Positions 49,506-58,220 of a stretch of 64,000 nucleotides of DNA are shown here, in pieces; the first letter of the stretch is position 1, and each line of letters opens with the position of its first letter. Origin of the DNA: Nitratireductor sp. B36 (GTDB lineage: Bacteria > Pseudomonadota > Alphaproteobacteria > Rhizobiales > Rhizobiaceae); assembly GCF_020833685.1 (NCBI RefSeq), contig NZ_JACKZY010000003.1, positions 186,001 to 250,000 of the forward strand. The letters run 5' to 3'. Under the pieces are notes generated by a model that was not told the DNA's origin, ran no database searches, and saw only the letters and a list, made by a program, of their open reading frames with translations. The position numbers and the translations under genes are program-made.

Positions 49506-50321
49506 TCACCCATCGATTTCCTTGGCCATGATGGCGATGGCCTGCTGGTAGACGCTTGCCGCGTTCCAGCCCTGAATGGCGCGGAAGTTCGGCTGTCCCG
49601 GCTGATAGCCGGCACCGCGCTGCCAGCCATGAGCCCGCAGAAAGTTTGCGGTGGAGGCGAGCGCGTCAGCGCTGGAACGGATCATGTCAACTCGGCCATT
49701 GCCGTCACCATCGACGCCATATTTCAAAGCGTTGCCCGGCAGGAACTGGGTCTGGCCGATCTCGCCATGGGCGGCGCCCCGTGCGTCAGGGTGTAGCATT
49801 CCACGGTCTACCATGGTCAATGCGCCATAGAGATGGCCTGTAAAGAAGTCGGAACGACGGCAATCATAGGCGAGCGTGGCAACCGCTGAAACGATATTCT
49901 GATTTCCGAGAAAGCCACCAAAGCCCGTTTCCATGCCCCATATCGCGATCAGCGGGCCGGCAGGAACACCGTAGCGCTTCTCGATATTGGCGAAGAGACG
50001 AGCATATTTCTTCTTCATCCCCTTGCCGCGCGATATGATTGCGTTCGAACCCCGCTTCTGCATGAACGAATTCAGCGATAGCTTGAAGCTCTTCTGTCCG
50101 CGATCCGCAGCGATGGTCTTGCTGGCATACCGGGTCTTCGCCAGCGCATTGAGGCCGCGCTGGCCGATACCGCGTGACGCCGCTTCCTGGCTGAACTGCG
50201 CCTTCCAGGCCTCGAAGCCCCCAGCGTTGTTGCCACACTGTGCGGCGGAGGCATGCCCCGCCATGAGAAGTGAGGCGCTAACCGCAGCGGCCAGGACCAC
50301 CGCTCTTCCCCCGAAAGCCAT
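49506..50321 (-). CDS. lytic murein transglycosylase, MltB/SLT_2 family
   Basis: 271 residues with a signal peptide (VVLAAAVSASLLMAGHASA, cleaved after about 27). The catalytic Glu131 is in IAIWGMETGFG. SDFFTGHLYGAL, GEIGQTQFLP and GVDGDGNGRVDMIRSSADAL are diagnostic of MltB-like enzymes. It cuts the glycan strand to anhydro-muropeptides in the periplasm. There is no C-terminal peptidoglycan-binding domain, as usual for the short rhizobial form. It is a monocistronic unit with its own terminator. Confidence 0.95.
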   Translation of the reverse strand: MAFGGRAVVLAAAVSASLLMAGHASAAQCGNNAGGFEAWKAQFSQEAASRGIGQRGLNALAKTRYASKTIAADRGQKSFKLSLNSFMQKRGSNAIISRGKGMKKKYARLFANIEKRYGVPAGPLIAIWGMETGFGGFLGNQNIVSAVATLAYDCRRSDFFTGHLYGALTMVDRGMLHPDARGAAHGEIGQTQFLPGNALKYGVDGDGNGRVDMIRSSADALASTANFLRAHGWQRGAGYQPGQPNFRAIQGWNAASVYQQAIAIMAKEIDG

Positions 50322-50534
50322 GTTGCTCTCCTTAAGATAAATGATGGCTATATAATGTGATGCTGCCAGCGATTACACAACATGTCGGCGGTCGCAAGCG
50401 TTGAGTTTCCTAGCATAGCGGTCATTACTGAACCCTTTCGCGATAAAAATCGTCTCATTTGTGGTTGTCCTTTGCGGAACTGATCGCGGTCCGGTCCGTT
50501 TTGAGCCCCAGTTGAAACCGACTGGAGATGAGTC

Positions 50535-51158
50535 ATGAATACGATGCTTCTCAAAAGTACAGCTGCTGGTGCAGCGCTTCTGGCCTTGACCGGTGTTGCC
50601 GGTGCCGAGGTGCTTGCCAGAGCAACGGCCGACCTCAACATTCGCTCAGGACCGGGCCCGCAATATCCCATCGTTGGCGTTATCGGCGTGAATGAGGAAG
50701 CCGAAATCGAAGGTTGTCGGGAAGGCAGCAAATGGTGCGCAGTCAACCATGCCGGTGTTGATGGCTGGGCTTACTCGGACTATCTGACAGCGCCATTCGA
50801 GGGCGGTGAGGACTATGTGGTGGTGACCGAACGTCCAGCCGAGGCGTTGCCCTCGGTCTCCTTTGAAGCGACCTCGAGTGTGGAAGTCGAACCTGTTCGT
50901 GGAGAACTGATCGGCCGTAAAACGGCTATCGGGACCGTGGAACCGATCGCCCCACCTCCAGCGGAGGTCACCACCTATATTCAAAGCAACCGGGCTGAAC
51001 CTGTCTATCTGGAAGGTGAGGCAGTGGTCGGAGCCGTTCTTCCGGAAACGGTGGAGGTGCGTGAGATCCCCGACTACGAATACCGCTATGTCTATGTGAA
51101 CCAGCAGCCGGTCCTGATCGAGCCGGAGACGCGTCGCATCGTCTATGTCGTGCGGTAA
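50535..51158 (+). CDS. exported SH3b and DUF1236 protein
   Basis: 207 residues. A signal peptide (SKSTAAGAALLALTGVAGA-like; cleavage near 24) is followed by a bacterial SH3 domain (about 25-88: ATADLNIRSGPGPQYPIVG). A spacer with Pro/Glu runs to a C-terminal DUF1236 motif (EIPDYEYRYVYVNQQPVLI, about 175-205). SH3b domains bind peptidoglycan or peptides; DUF1236 has no known role. GGAG precedes the ATG. The gene stands alone before a terminator. Confidence 0.9.
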   Translation: MNTMLLKSTAAGAALLALTGVAGAEVLARATADLNIRSGPGPQYPIVGVIGVNEEAEIEGCREGSKWCAVNHAGVDGWAYSDYLTAPFEGGEDYVVVTERPAEALPSVSFEATSSVEVEPVRGELIGRKTAIGTVEPIAPPPAEVTTYIQSNRAEPVYLEGEAVVGAVLPETVEVREIPDYEYRYVYVNQQPVLIEPETRRIVYVVR

Positions 51159-51201
51159 CCGGCGGCTTCGGCACCTAATTGATTAATCGGCTAATTGTGA
51201 T

Positions 51202-51236
51202 GCGCTGCGGCGAGATTCTCGTCGCAGCGCTTTCTT
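51202..51236 (+). terminator. Rho-independent terminator after the SH3/DUF1236 gene
   Basis: GCGCTGCGGCGAG / CTCGTCGCAGCGC stem with one G-T pair, ATT loop, TTTCTT tail. Confidence 0.85.
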
Positions 51237-51432
51237 GATTGATCTTTTGCGGACACTTGACGCAAGGCACTAAAAGCGGCAATTTAACACTTATTATTAG
51301 CCAGCTAATTTATAACCTTCTCCCGATCTGGCACCACTCGTTGGCTTTTCGCCATGAATGTCTGTTTTCCGGCGGGGTCTGCGTGTGAGGGTGCTGCGTT
51401 CATGCGGGATTATTTCAAGAACAGGAATTTCT

Positions 51433-51831
51433 ATGAAAGCTCAAGACGGAGTTAGACCGGCAGGCGCCTCTCTATTGGCGATGATCATGGCTGCCATCAT
51501 CGTTTATTCGTTCTCCCGCCCGGCTGAGGCGGCCCATCAGGATAGCTACAGCCTTCTGTCACCTCCATTGTCCGCTGACCCTCACGGCGCATGGGTGGTG
51601 ACTGCACCTGGTAATGCGAGCAGCGTGCCTCTGCCCGCGCAACATCCTCTCCTTACCACCGCTGAGCCGATCGAGCGTCAGGTTGCATCCAGCTGGTTCA
51701 TTGTCTGGCTGGCTGCGCGATACTATCCTGGCTTCTGCGAGGACCTTCCCACTCATCTCCTGGAGATGTGTGGGGAAGAGAAACGAAAAGCAGAACTGGA
51801 GAGACGCCTTCCCTTGGAAGCAAGACACTGA
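51433..51831 (+). CDS. unknown single-pass membrane or exported protein
   Basis: 132 residues after AGGAATTTCT and ATG; a frame extension upstream lacks support. One hydrophobic stretch (about 13-32, ASLLAMIMAAIIVYSF) followed by ARPAEA-like small residues suggests a signal peptide or anchor. The rest has low complexity (Ser, Pro) and then SWFIVWLAARYYPGFCEDLP, with two Cys near the C-terminus (FCED and EMCGEE). I do not recognise a family. It has its own promoter region of about 200 bp that is AT-richer than the coding context. Confidence 0.6.
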   Translation: MKAQDGVRPAGASLLAMIMAAIIVYSFSRPAEAAHQDSYSLLSPPLSADPHGAWVVTAPGNASSVPLPAQHPLLTTAEPIERQVASSWFIVWLAARYYPGFCEDLPTHLLEMCGEEKRKAELERRLPLEARH

Positions 51832-51989
51832 GAGCCTTGGTCTGCCGACCGCAACGAGAGGCAAACAACGCTTTTTCTTGACTCCGGAGACGATTTCCTG
51901 TCTACAAGCGCGAAATTCCGCGACGAGTGACAACTCCGAGCAGCCGACCAGGGCACCTTTCGATAGAAAGTAGCGATCCTGGAGGTCAA

Positions 51990-52023
51990 CACCCGGCAGC
52001 GTGATGCGCCCCCGGGTGCTTTT
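51990..52023 (+). terminator. possible terminator between the unknown gene and ffh
   Basis: CACCCGG / CCGGGTG stem with a 15-nt loop and CTTTTC tail, 159 nt past the preceding stop. Apart from this hairpin the 276-bp gap shows nothing further. Confidence 0.5.
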
Positions 52024-52107
52024 CGGCTTTGCGCGATATTTGAAGCTCAGGCGCGGATGCATTACCTCTCGCATGACCACGAAAGATGCGAGACATGAGG
52101 AACGCGG

Positions 52108-53676
52108 ATGTTTGAATCGCTTCAGGAACGCCTTGGTTCCATCCTGAATGGCCTGACGGGCCGCGGTGCGCTGTCGGAGGCGGATGTCTCTGCGGCCCTG
52201 CGCGAGGTGCGCCGTGCGCTGATCGAGGCGGACGTGGCGCTCGATGTTGTGCGTTCCTTCACCGACCGGGTGCGCGAGAAGGCTGTCGGCGCCGAGGTTC
52301 TGAAATCCATCAAGCCCGGCCAGATGGTCGTCAAGATCGTTCATGACGAACTGGTCGAGATGCTGGGCACCGAGGGCGAGACCATCGACCTCAACGCACC
52401 GGCACCGGTTGTCATCATGATGGTCGGTCTGCAGGGCTCCGGTAAAACCACCACCACCGGCAAGATCGCCAAGCGCCTGACCGAGAAGCAGGGCAAGAAG
52501 GTGTTGATGGCGTCGCTCGACACGCGCCGCCCCGCCGCCCAGGAACAGCTCAAGCAGATCGGCGAGCAGACCGGTGTCGCGACGCTGCCGATCATTGCCG
52601 GCCAGACGCCGGTTGAGATCGCCAAGCGCGCCACGCAGGCAGCCCGTCTCGGCGGCCATGATGTGGTGATCCTCGATACGGCCGGCCGTACGCATATCGA
52701 CGAGCCGCTGATGGTCGAGATGTCGGACATCAAGAGCGCGTCGAACCCGCACGAGATCCTGCTCGTGGCCGACTCGCTCACCGGTCAGGACGCGGTCAAT
52801 CTCGCCAACAACTTTAACGACCGTGTTGGCATCACCGGCCTCGTTCTGACCCGTATGGACGGTGACGGGCGTGGCGGTGCGGCGCTCTCCATGCGCGCTG
52901 TCACCGGCAAGCCCATCAAGCTGATCGGTGTTGGCGAGAAGATGGATGCGCTCGAGGAGTTCTATCCCAAGCGCATCGCCGACCGCATTCTGGGCATGGG
53001 CGATATCGTTTCGCTGGTCGAGAAGGCCTCCGAGACCATCGACGCGGAAAAGGCCGCGGCGATGGCCAAGAAGATGCAGGCCGGCAAGTTCGACCTGAAC
53101 GATCTCGCCGAGCAGCTGCGCCAGATGCAGAACATGGGTGGCATGGGCGGCATCATGGGCATGATGCCGGGCATGGGCAAGATGAAGGACCAGATGGCTG
53201 CCGCCGGTCTCGACGACAAGATGTTCGGCCGCCAGATCGCCATCATCCAGTCGATGACGCCGAAGGAGCGCGCCAATCCTGAGCTGCTCAAGCACAGCCG
53301 CAAGAAGCGCATTGCCGCCGGCTCCGGAACGGATTCGGCGCAGATCAACAAGCTCTTGAAGATGCACCGCCAGATGGCCGACATGATGAAGGCCATGGGT
53401 GGCAAGGGCCGCAAGGGCGGCATGATGCGCGGCCTCATGGGCGGCATGGCGCAGAAGATGGGGCTCGGTGGCATGCCGGGTGGTCTTGGGGGAGGTATGC
53501 CCGATCTGTCCAAGATGGATCCGAAGCAGCTTGAGGCTCTGCAGAAGCAGGCAGAAGCCGCGGGCCTTGGCGGCGGTCTGCCCAAGGGCGGTTTGCCGAA
53601 GGGCCTTCCGGGAATGCCGGGTGGCGGCTTGCCGGGGTTGCCTGGCGGTCTGCCCGGACTGCCGAAGAAGAAATAA
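52108..53676 (+). CDS. ffh: signal recognition particle protein Ffh (SRP54)
   Basis: 522 residues. N domain, G domain with GLQGSGKT at 107-114 and DTAGR in IDTAGRTHI-like context, then a Met-rich M domain (about 325-430). The last 90 residues are a Gly/Met/Pro-rich tail (GLPKGGLPKGLPGMPGGGLP), longer than the E. coli protein and usual in alphaproteobacteria. With 4.5S RNA it targets membrane proteins to FtsY. GAGGAA precedes the ATG. First gene of ffh-aroQ-GNAT-rpsP. Confidence 0.98.
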   Translation: MFESLQERLGSILNGLTGRGALSEADVSAALREVRRALIEADVALDVVRSFTDRVREKAVGAEVLKSIKPGQMVVKIVHDELVEMLGTEGETIDLNAPAPVVIMMVGLQGSGKTTTTGKIAKRLTEKQGKKVLMASLDTRRPAAQEQLKQIGEQTGVATLPIIAGQTPVEIAKRATQAARLGGHDVVILDTAGRTHIDEPLMVEMSDIKSASNPHEILLVADSLTGQDAVNLANNFNDRVGITGLVLTRMDGDGRGGAALSMRAVTGKPIKLIGVGEKMDALEEFYPKRIADRILGMGDIVSLVEKASETIDAEKAAAMAKKMQAGKFDLNDLAEQLRQMQNMGGMGGIMGMMPGMGKMKDQMAAAGLDDKMFGRQIAIIQSMTPKERANPELLKHSRKKRIAAGSGTDSAQINKLLKMHRQMADMMKAMGGKGRKGGMMRGLMGGMAQKMGLGGMPGGLGGGMPDLSKMDPKQLEALQKQAEAAGLGGGLPKGGLPKGLPGMPGGGLPGLPGGLPGLPKKK

Positions 53677-53685
53677 GGGAATCCG

Positions 53686-54018
53686 ATGAGCGACAACACG
53701 GATCAGGCCATGGCAAAGCTTCTCGAGCTGCGCGCTTCCATCGACAACATCGATGCCGCACTCGTTCACATGCTGGCGGAGCGCTTTCGCTGCACCCAGG
53801 CTGTCGGGCATCTTAAGGCCGTTCACGATCTGCCGCCGGCGGATCCAGCGCGTGAGGAGCGTCAGATCGCGCGCCTGCGCCGGCTTGCCGACGATGCGAA
53901 TCTCGATCCGGATTTTGCGGAAAAGTTTTTGAACTTCATCATCCGCGAGGTGATCCGTCACCATGAGGCGATTGCCGAGGAGCATGGCAACGGTTCAAAG
54001 GGCGGTGGGAACGCTTGA
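53686..54018 (+). CDS. chorismate mutase, AroQ type
   Basis: 110-residue all-helical AroQ domain: LLELRASIDNIDAALVHMLAERF carries the N-terminal active-site Arg (read in two helices) and REERQIARLRRLADDANL-like helices follow. It converts chorismate to prephenate for Phe and Tyr. No prephenate dehydratase or dehydrogenase is fused. It starts 9 nt after ffh and its stop is 2 nt before the GNAT start, a conserved rhizobial linkage of ffh and rpsP. Confidence 0.94.
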   Translation: MSDNTDQAMAKLLELRASIDNIDAALVHMLAERFRCTQAVGHLKAVHDLPPADPAREERQIARLRRLADDANLDPDFAEKFLNFIIREVIRHHEAIAEEHGNGSKGGGNA

Positions 54019-54020
54019 GC

Positions 54021-54524
54021 ATGACACCGGTCCTTGAAAGCGAGCGCTTGATCCTGCGCGGCTGGCAGCGGGACGATTTCCCTGCGTATGCGGCTTTTTG
54101 CGCGGATCCTGAGCGTACACGCCATATTGGGGGGCCGAAAAACGGGTTTGAGTCGTGGACAAGCTTTTCATCCATGGCCGGTGCCTGGGCGCTGAACGGC
54201 TATGGCATGTTCGCTGTTCAGCCGAAAGACACGGATGCGGTGGCCGGCTGTGTGGGTTTGTGGCACCCACCACTGCTTGATGAGCCTGAGCTCGCATGGA
54301 GCCTTTATGCTGGTTTCGAGGGCAAGGGTTACGCGGTTGAGGCGGCCCGCCGTGTGCAGGTCTGGGCGGCTGAAGACCTGAAACTGCCGCCGCTTATGAG
54401 CTTCGTCCATCCGGACAATCTGGCCTCACAGGCCGTTGCCAAGAGGCTGGGTGCCGAGCCTATGTCTCCCACTGAACTGCGCGGCGAGCCGCGCCTGAGA
54501 TTCCGGCACGCTTTGCCGGCTTGA
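54021..54524 (+). CDS. GNAT acetyltransferase, RimJ/RimL-like
   Basis: 167 residues. [19 protein letters not shown] opens it like RimJ/RimL ribosomal protein acetyltransferases, and [18 protein letters not shown] binds acetyl-CoA. Position between ffh and rpsP fits a ribosomal or other protein target, but the substrate is unknown. ATG was preferred over an overlapping TTG two codons upstream. It precedes rpsP by 25 nt. Confidence 0.9.
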   Translation: MTPVLESERLILRGWQRDDFPAYAAFCADPERTRHIGGPKNGFESWTSFSSMAGAWALNGYGMFAVQPKDTDAVAGCVGLWHPPLLDEPELAWSLYAGFEGKGYAVEAARRVQVWAAEDLKLPPLMSFVHPDNLASQAVAKRLGAEPMSPTELRGEPRLRFRHALPA

Positions 54525-54549
54525 AAGCCATTATCGAAAGGAAGAAACC

Positions 54550-54960
54550 ATGGCACTGAAAATTCGTCTGGCCCGTGCGGGCTCCAAGAAGCGTCCTTAC
54601 TACCACGTCGTCATCGCCGATGTGCGCAGCCCGCGCGACGGCCGTTTCATCGAGAAGGTCGGCTCCTGGAACCCGATGCTCCCCAAGGATGGTGAGCGCG
54701 TCGTTCTCAACGAAGAGCGCATCAAGCATTGGCTCGCAAACGGAGCCCTGCCGACTGACCGTGTTCTTCGCTTCCTCGATCAGGCTGGCATCGCCAAGCG
54801 TCCGGAGCGCAGCAACCCGAACAAGGCGAAGCCCGGCAAGAAGGCACAGGAGCGTCTTGACGCCGCCAAACAGGCCGAGGAAGACGCAAAGGCAGCTGCA
54901 GCTGAGGCTGAAGCCGCCGCCGCCGAGGCACCGGCTGAAGAGGCTGCTGCAAGCGAGTAA
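54550..54960 (+). CDS. rpsP: 30S ribosomal protein S16
   Basis: 136 residues. The first about 80 are S16 ([30 protein letters not shown]). The C-terminal 50 are a Lys/Ala/Glu-rich helical extension seen in alphaproteobacteria. AAGGAAG is placed well before the ATG. A terminator 25 nt downstream ends the transcript. The usual downstream rimM, trmD and rplS are absent here. Confidence 0.98.
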   Translation: MALKIRLARAGSKKRPYYHVVIADVRSPRDGRFIEKVGSWNPMLPKDGERVVLNEERIKHWLANGALPTDRVLRFLDQAGIAKRPERSNPNKAKPGKKAQERLDAAKQAEEDAKAAAAEAEAAAAEAPAEEAAASE

Positions 54961-54984
54961 GCTTTGCAGGCATGGCTATTTAAG

Positions 54985-55013
54985 ATGGCGGGTCGAAAGG
55001 CCCGCCATTTTTT
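54985..55013 (+). terminator. Rho-independent terminator after rpsP
   Basis: ATGGCGGG / CCCGCCAT stem, 8-nt loop, TTTTT tail. Confidence 0.88.
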
Positions 55014-55046
55014 GTTTTGAGATGTGGTGTGACGCTATCCGAGATG

Positions 55047-55170
55047 GCGCTCGCCCCTCACCCTTACCCTCTCCCCGCTCGCGGGGAGAGGGGGGCATCC
55101 ACGTTGCGGCCATCCTCCTTCTCCCCGTATGCGGGGAGAAGGTGCCGGCAGGCGGATGAGGGGCCAGCGC
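55047..55170. repeat. RIME-like rhizobial intergenic palindromic element
   Basis: Two hairpins 26 bp apart: CCTCTCCCCGC / GCGGGGAGAGG (55068-55091) and CCTTCTCCCC / GGGGAGAAGG around GTATGC (55117-55142), followed by GGTGCCGGCAGGCGGATGAG. This layout matches the RIME-type intergenic mosaic elements known from rhizobia. A related single hairpin lies at 56360-56381. Confidence 0.75.
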
Positions 55171-55199
55171 CGGCCTCGTCACACAAACACCGCGCAAAA

Positions 55200-55223
55200 G
55201 AAAAAGCGGGCCCGAAGGCCCGC
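55200..55223 (-). terminator. Rho-independent terminator of asd
   Basis: GCGGGCC / GGCCCGC with a tetraloop, followed on the minus strand by TTTTTCTTTT, 35 nt past the asd stop. Confidence 0.88.
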
Positions 55224-55257
55224 TTTCTCACGCTTTTATCGAAGAACCCACCTTGTC

Positions 55258-56292
55258 TCAGGCAGCTTTCTTCTTCGGCTGGATCAGGCCCTTGGCGACC
55301 AGAAGTTCGGCGATCTGCACCGTGTTGAGAGCAGCACCCTTGCGCAGATTGTCGGAGACAACCCAAAGCGCCAGCCCGTTGTCGACCGTGGGGTCTTCAC
55401 GCAAGCGGCTGATATAGGTGGCGTCTTCGCCGGCGCTCTCGTAAGGCGTCACGTAGCCACCATCCTCGCGCTTGTCGATCACCTGGCAGCCCGCTGCCTC
55501 GCGCAGGATCTCGCGCGCCTCGTCGGCCGTGATCGGCTTCTCGAATTCAAGATTCACCGCTTCCGCATGGCCGATGAACACCGGCACGCGCACACAGGTG
55601 GCCGTGAGCTTGATCTTCGGGTCGAGCATCTTCTTGGTCTCGGCGACCATCTTCCACTCTTCCTTCGTAAAGCCGTCTTCCATGAAGACGTCGATATGGG
55701 GAATGCAGTTGAAGGCGATGCGTTTGGTGAATTTGTTGGTCGAGATCGGATCGGCGACGAAAACGGCGCGCGTCTGCTCGAACAGCTCGTCCATGCCTTC
55801 CTTGCCTGCGCCGGAAACCGACTGGTAGGTGGAAACCACCACGCGCTTGATGGTTGCTGCCTCATGCAGCGGCTTGAGCGCGACCACGAGCTGCGCGGTG
55901 GAGCAGTTCGGATTGGCGATGATGTTCTTTTTGGTAAAGCCCTCGACCGCGTCGGGGTTCACTTCGGGAACGATCAGCGGCACGTCCTGATCGTAACGCC
56001 AGGCCGACGAATTGTCGATCACGACGCAACCCTGCTTTCCGATTTTCGGCGAATACTCCTTGGAGACCGAACCGCCCGCCGACATCAGGCAGATATCGGT
56101 GTCGGAAAAGTCATAGGATTCGAGCGCCTTTACCTTCAGCGTCTTGTCGCCGTAGGAAACCTCGGTGCCGACTGAACGGCGTGAAGCAAGCGGGACGATC
56201 TCGTCTGCCGGGAAGCCGCGCTCTTCGAGGATATTGAGCATTTCGCGGCCGACATTCCCCGTGGCGCCGGCGACAGCTATCTTGAAACCCAT
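55258..56292 (-). CDS. asd: aspartate-semialdehyde dehydrogenase
   Basis: 344 residues. NADP-binding GATGNVGREML at the N-terminus and active-site Cys130 in NPNCSTAQL. It reduces aspartyl phosphate to the semialdehyde for Lys, Met, Thr and diaminopimelate synthesis. Transcribed towards rpsP with its own terminator; leuB lies 324 bp upstream on the same strand. Confidence 0.98.
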   Translation of the reverse strand: MGFKIAVAGATGNVGREMLNILEERGFPADEIVPLASRRSVGTEVSYGDKTLKVKALESYDFSDTDICLMSAGGSVSKEYSPKIGKQGCVVIDNSSAWRYDQDVPLIVPEVNPDAVEGFTKKNIIANPNCSTAQLVVALKPLHEAATIKRVVVSTYQSVSGAGKEGMDELFEQTRAVFVADPISTNKFTKRIAFNCIPHIDVFMEDGFTKEEWKMVAETKKMLDPKIKLTATCVRVPVFIGHAEAVNLEFEKPITADEAREILREAAGCQVIDKREDGGYVTPYESAGEDATYISRLREDPTVDNGLALWVVSDNLRKGAALNTVQIAELLVAKGLIQPKKKAA

Positions 56293-56616
56293 CTGGTTTG
56301 TTACTCCTGTCTCTCTCCGCTTGGCTTTTATTTGAAGGCCTGCATCTGGCAGGCACCTTCTCCCCGGCTGGGCCCGGGGAGAGAACGAGCAGCCGAGGCG
56401 TCAGACCGTTTTGGTCGTCGTTTTGGCTGTCGTTTTGGTAAAGCGGAAACCGACGCTGCCGTTCCCGGCCGCGTTCAAAAAACTTTGTGCTGATGGCGCT
56501 TCATGGTGCGCGCACATGGCAAAGGGGTCTCCGTTTCCGGGCGTTGTTTTACGCTGAATCGGGCGCAAGTCAACGAAATAGCACGAGCGGCCGGCATTGC
56601 CGGCCGCAAAGAGGCC
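56293..56616. other. 324-bp leuB-asd intergenic region
   Basis: Contains, from left: a hairpin CTCCCCGG / CCGGGGAG (56360-56381) like the RIME arms; three CGTTTTGG at 12-bp period (56407, 56419, 56431) forming the end of a possible minus-strand small frame; and a stem-loop GCGGCCGG-centred on CATTG (about 56588-56609) just past leuB without a T-run. Confidence 0.6.
56401..56517 (-). CDS. possible 38-residue small protein with TKTT repeats
   Basis: ATG to TGA frame in the leuB-asd gap. The C-terminus reads FTKTTAKTTTKTV because of a 12-bp tandem repeat of CCAAAACGAC type. GGAG is about 11 nt upstream of the ATG, wider than usual. I know of no family. It may be a real conserved small ORF, a leader for asd, or just repeat DNA. 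Confidence 0.25.
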   Translation of the reverse strand: MCAHHEAPSAQSFLNAAGNGSVGFRFTKTTAKTTTKTV

Positions 56617-57726
56617 TTAGGCGAGCGCCTTGTACTTGGCGACAATGGCGTCACCCATGGCGGTGGTTCCGACTTCGGTCATGCCCTCGGACATCAGGTC
56701 TTTCGTGCGGAGGCCGTCGTCCAGAACCGAAGCGATGGCTTTCTCCAGCCGATCCGCTTCCTCGACCATGTTGAACGAGTAGCGCAGGCACATGGCGAAT
56801 GAGGCAATCATGGCGATCGGGTTTGCGATGCCCTTGCCGGCAATGTCCGGTGCGGAACCATGCACGGGCTCATAAAGCGCCTTGCGGGAGCCGGTCTTCT
56901 CGTCCGGTGCGCCAAGTGAGGCCGAAGGCAACATGCCAAGCGAACCGGTGAGCATGGCGGCAACGTCGGACAGCATGTCGCCGAACAGATTGTCGGTGAC
57001 GATGACGTCGAACTGCTTGGGCCAGCGCACGAGCTGCATGCCGCCAGCATCAGCCAGCATATGCGTCAGCTCGACGTCGGAATATTTGGCCTTGTGCGTG
57101 TTGGCGACGACCTCTTTCCAGAGAACGCCCGACTTCATGACGTTGTGCTTTTCCATGGAGCAAACCTTGTTGCTCCGGGTGCGGGCCAGCTCGAAGGCCA
57201 CGCCGGCAATGCGCTCAATCTCGTAGGTGTCGTAGATTTGGGTATCGATGCCGCGCTTCTGGCCATTGCCGAGGTCGGTGATCTCCTTGGGCTCGCCGAA
57301 ATAGACGCCGCCCGTAAGTTCGCGCAGGATCAGGATGTCGAGCCCTTCCACCACTTCCGGCTTGAGAGAAGAGGAGGCAGCCAGCGCCGGATAGCAGATG
57401 GCCGGACGCAGGTTGGCGAACAGTTCCATCTCCTTGCGCAGGCGCAGGAGGCCGGCTTCGGGCCGAACCTCATAGGGCACGCCATCCCATTTGGGGCCGC
57501 CGACAGCGCCGAACAGAACGGCATCCGCCGCCATGGCCTTGTCCATGTCGGCATCGGAAATCGACTGGCCGTGCGCATCATAGGCGCAGCCGCCCACCAG
57601 CCCTTCCTCGGTCTCGAACCCGGCGTTGAAGTCGGCGTTCATCATGTCGATGAGTTTCTTGACCTCGGCCATTGCCTCGGGGCCGATGCCATCGCCGGGG
57701 AGGAGAAGAAGTTTGCGCGTTGCCAT
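56617..57726 (-). CDS. leuB: 3-isopropylmalate dehydrogenase
   Basis: 369 residues. [16 protein letters not shown] at the N-terminus, [14 protein letters not shown] as substrate segment, and [20 protein letters not shown] with the metal-binding Asp residues, plus [16 protein letters not shown]. It oxidises and decarboxylates 3-isopropylmalate in leucine synthesis. leuD and ridA lie just upstream on the same strand, so leuD-ridA-leuB probably form one unit; leuC is not in the window. Confidence 0.98.
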   Translation of the reverse strand: MATRKLLLLPGDGIGPEAMAEVKKLIDMMNADFNAGFETEEGLVGGCAYDAHGQSISDADMDKAMAADAVLFGAVGGPKWDGVPYEVRPEAGLLRLRKEMELFANLRPAICYPALAASSSLKPEVVEGLDILILRELTGGVYFGEPKEITDLGNGQKRGIDTQIYDTYEIERIAGVAFELARTRSNKVCSMEKHNVMKSGVLWKEVVANTHKAKYSDVELTHMLADAGGMQLVRWPKQFDVIVTDNLFGDMLSDVAAMLTGSLGMLPSASLGAPDEKTGSRKALYEPVHGSAPDIAGKGIANPIAMIASFAMCLRYSFNMVEEADRLEKAIASVLDDGLRTKDLMSEGMTEVGTTAMGDAIVAKYKALA

Positions 57727-57761
57727 GAAAAGCCTCTCGAACTGGTAATTCGAGGGACTTG

Positions 57762-58220
57762 CTAATCCGCCGCGCCCGATTGCGCAAGGCTGTTGCCGTA
57801 CGAAGCGGTACGGTTGCGCTTCAGCGCGGTCACCTCGATCTCGATCTTCATCTCCGGTTCGTTCAGCTCGCAGACGATCATCGTTGCTGCGGGTCGAATA
57901 TCGCCGAAGGCTTCTCCGAGAATCGGAAAGACACGGGACACATAAGAGCGGCTGGCTACGTAGTAATGCGCGCGCACCACATCGGCGAGCTCGAAGCCGC
58001 CCTCGGTCAGCGCTGCGCGAATGGTGGAAAGGCAGTTGCGTGTCTGCTCTTCCACGCTGTCGGGCATGGCCATGGTGGCATAGTCATAGCCCGTGGTGCC
58101 GGAGACGAAGCACCATTCTCCATCTACGACCGCGCGGCTGTAGCCTGCGGTCTTCTCGAAGGGAGACCCCGTGGAGATGAGGCGGCGCTGGCCGCCTCTA
58201 TCATCCAGGTCTACGCCCAC
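57762..58220 (-). CDS. ridA: RidA family protein
   Basis: 152 residues of the YjgF/YER057c/UK114 fold: [33 protein letters not shown] and [20 protein letters not shown]. Canonical RidA deaminates reactive enamines such as 2-aminoacrylate; this subgroup lacks certainty about that activity. The only plausible start is GTG, 10 nt inside the leuD end; no clear Shine-Dalgarno is visible. The position between leuD and leuB points to a role with branched-chain synthesis. Confidence 0.85.
   Translation of the reverse strand: MGVDLDDRGGQRRLISTGSPFEKTAGYSRAVVDGEWCFVSGTTGYDYATMAMPDSVEEQTRNCLSTIRAALTEGGFELADVVRAHYYVASRSYVSRVFPILGEAFGDIRPAATMIVCELNEPEMKIEIEVTALKRNRTASYGNSLAQSGAAD

Noticed and set aside
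51559-53985. A very long minus-strand open frame (over 800 codons) opposite ffh
   Set aside because: It is antisense to ffh and the chorismate mutase gene; the translation is His- and Arg-rich low-complexity sequence as expected from the GC-rich complement, with no ribosome site or domain.
54961-55257. CRISPR-like array from the repeated CTCCCC/GGGGAG blocks
   Set aside because: Only two unequal palindromes without uniform repeats or spacers; fits RIME-type intergenic elements.
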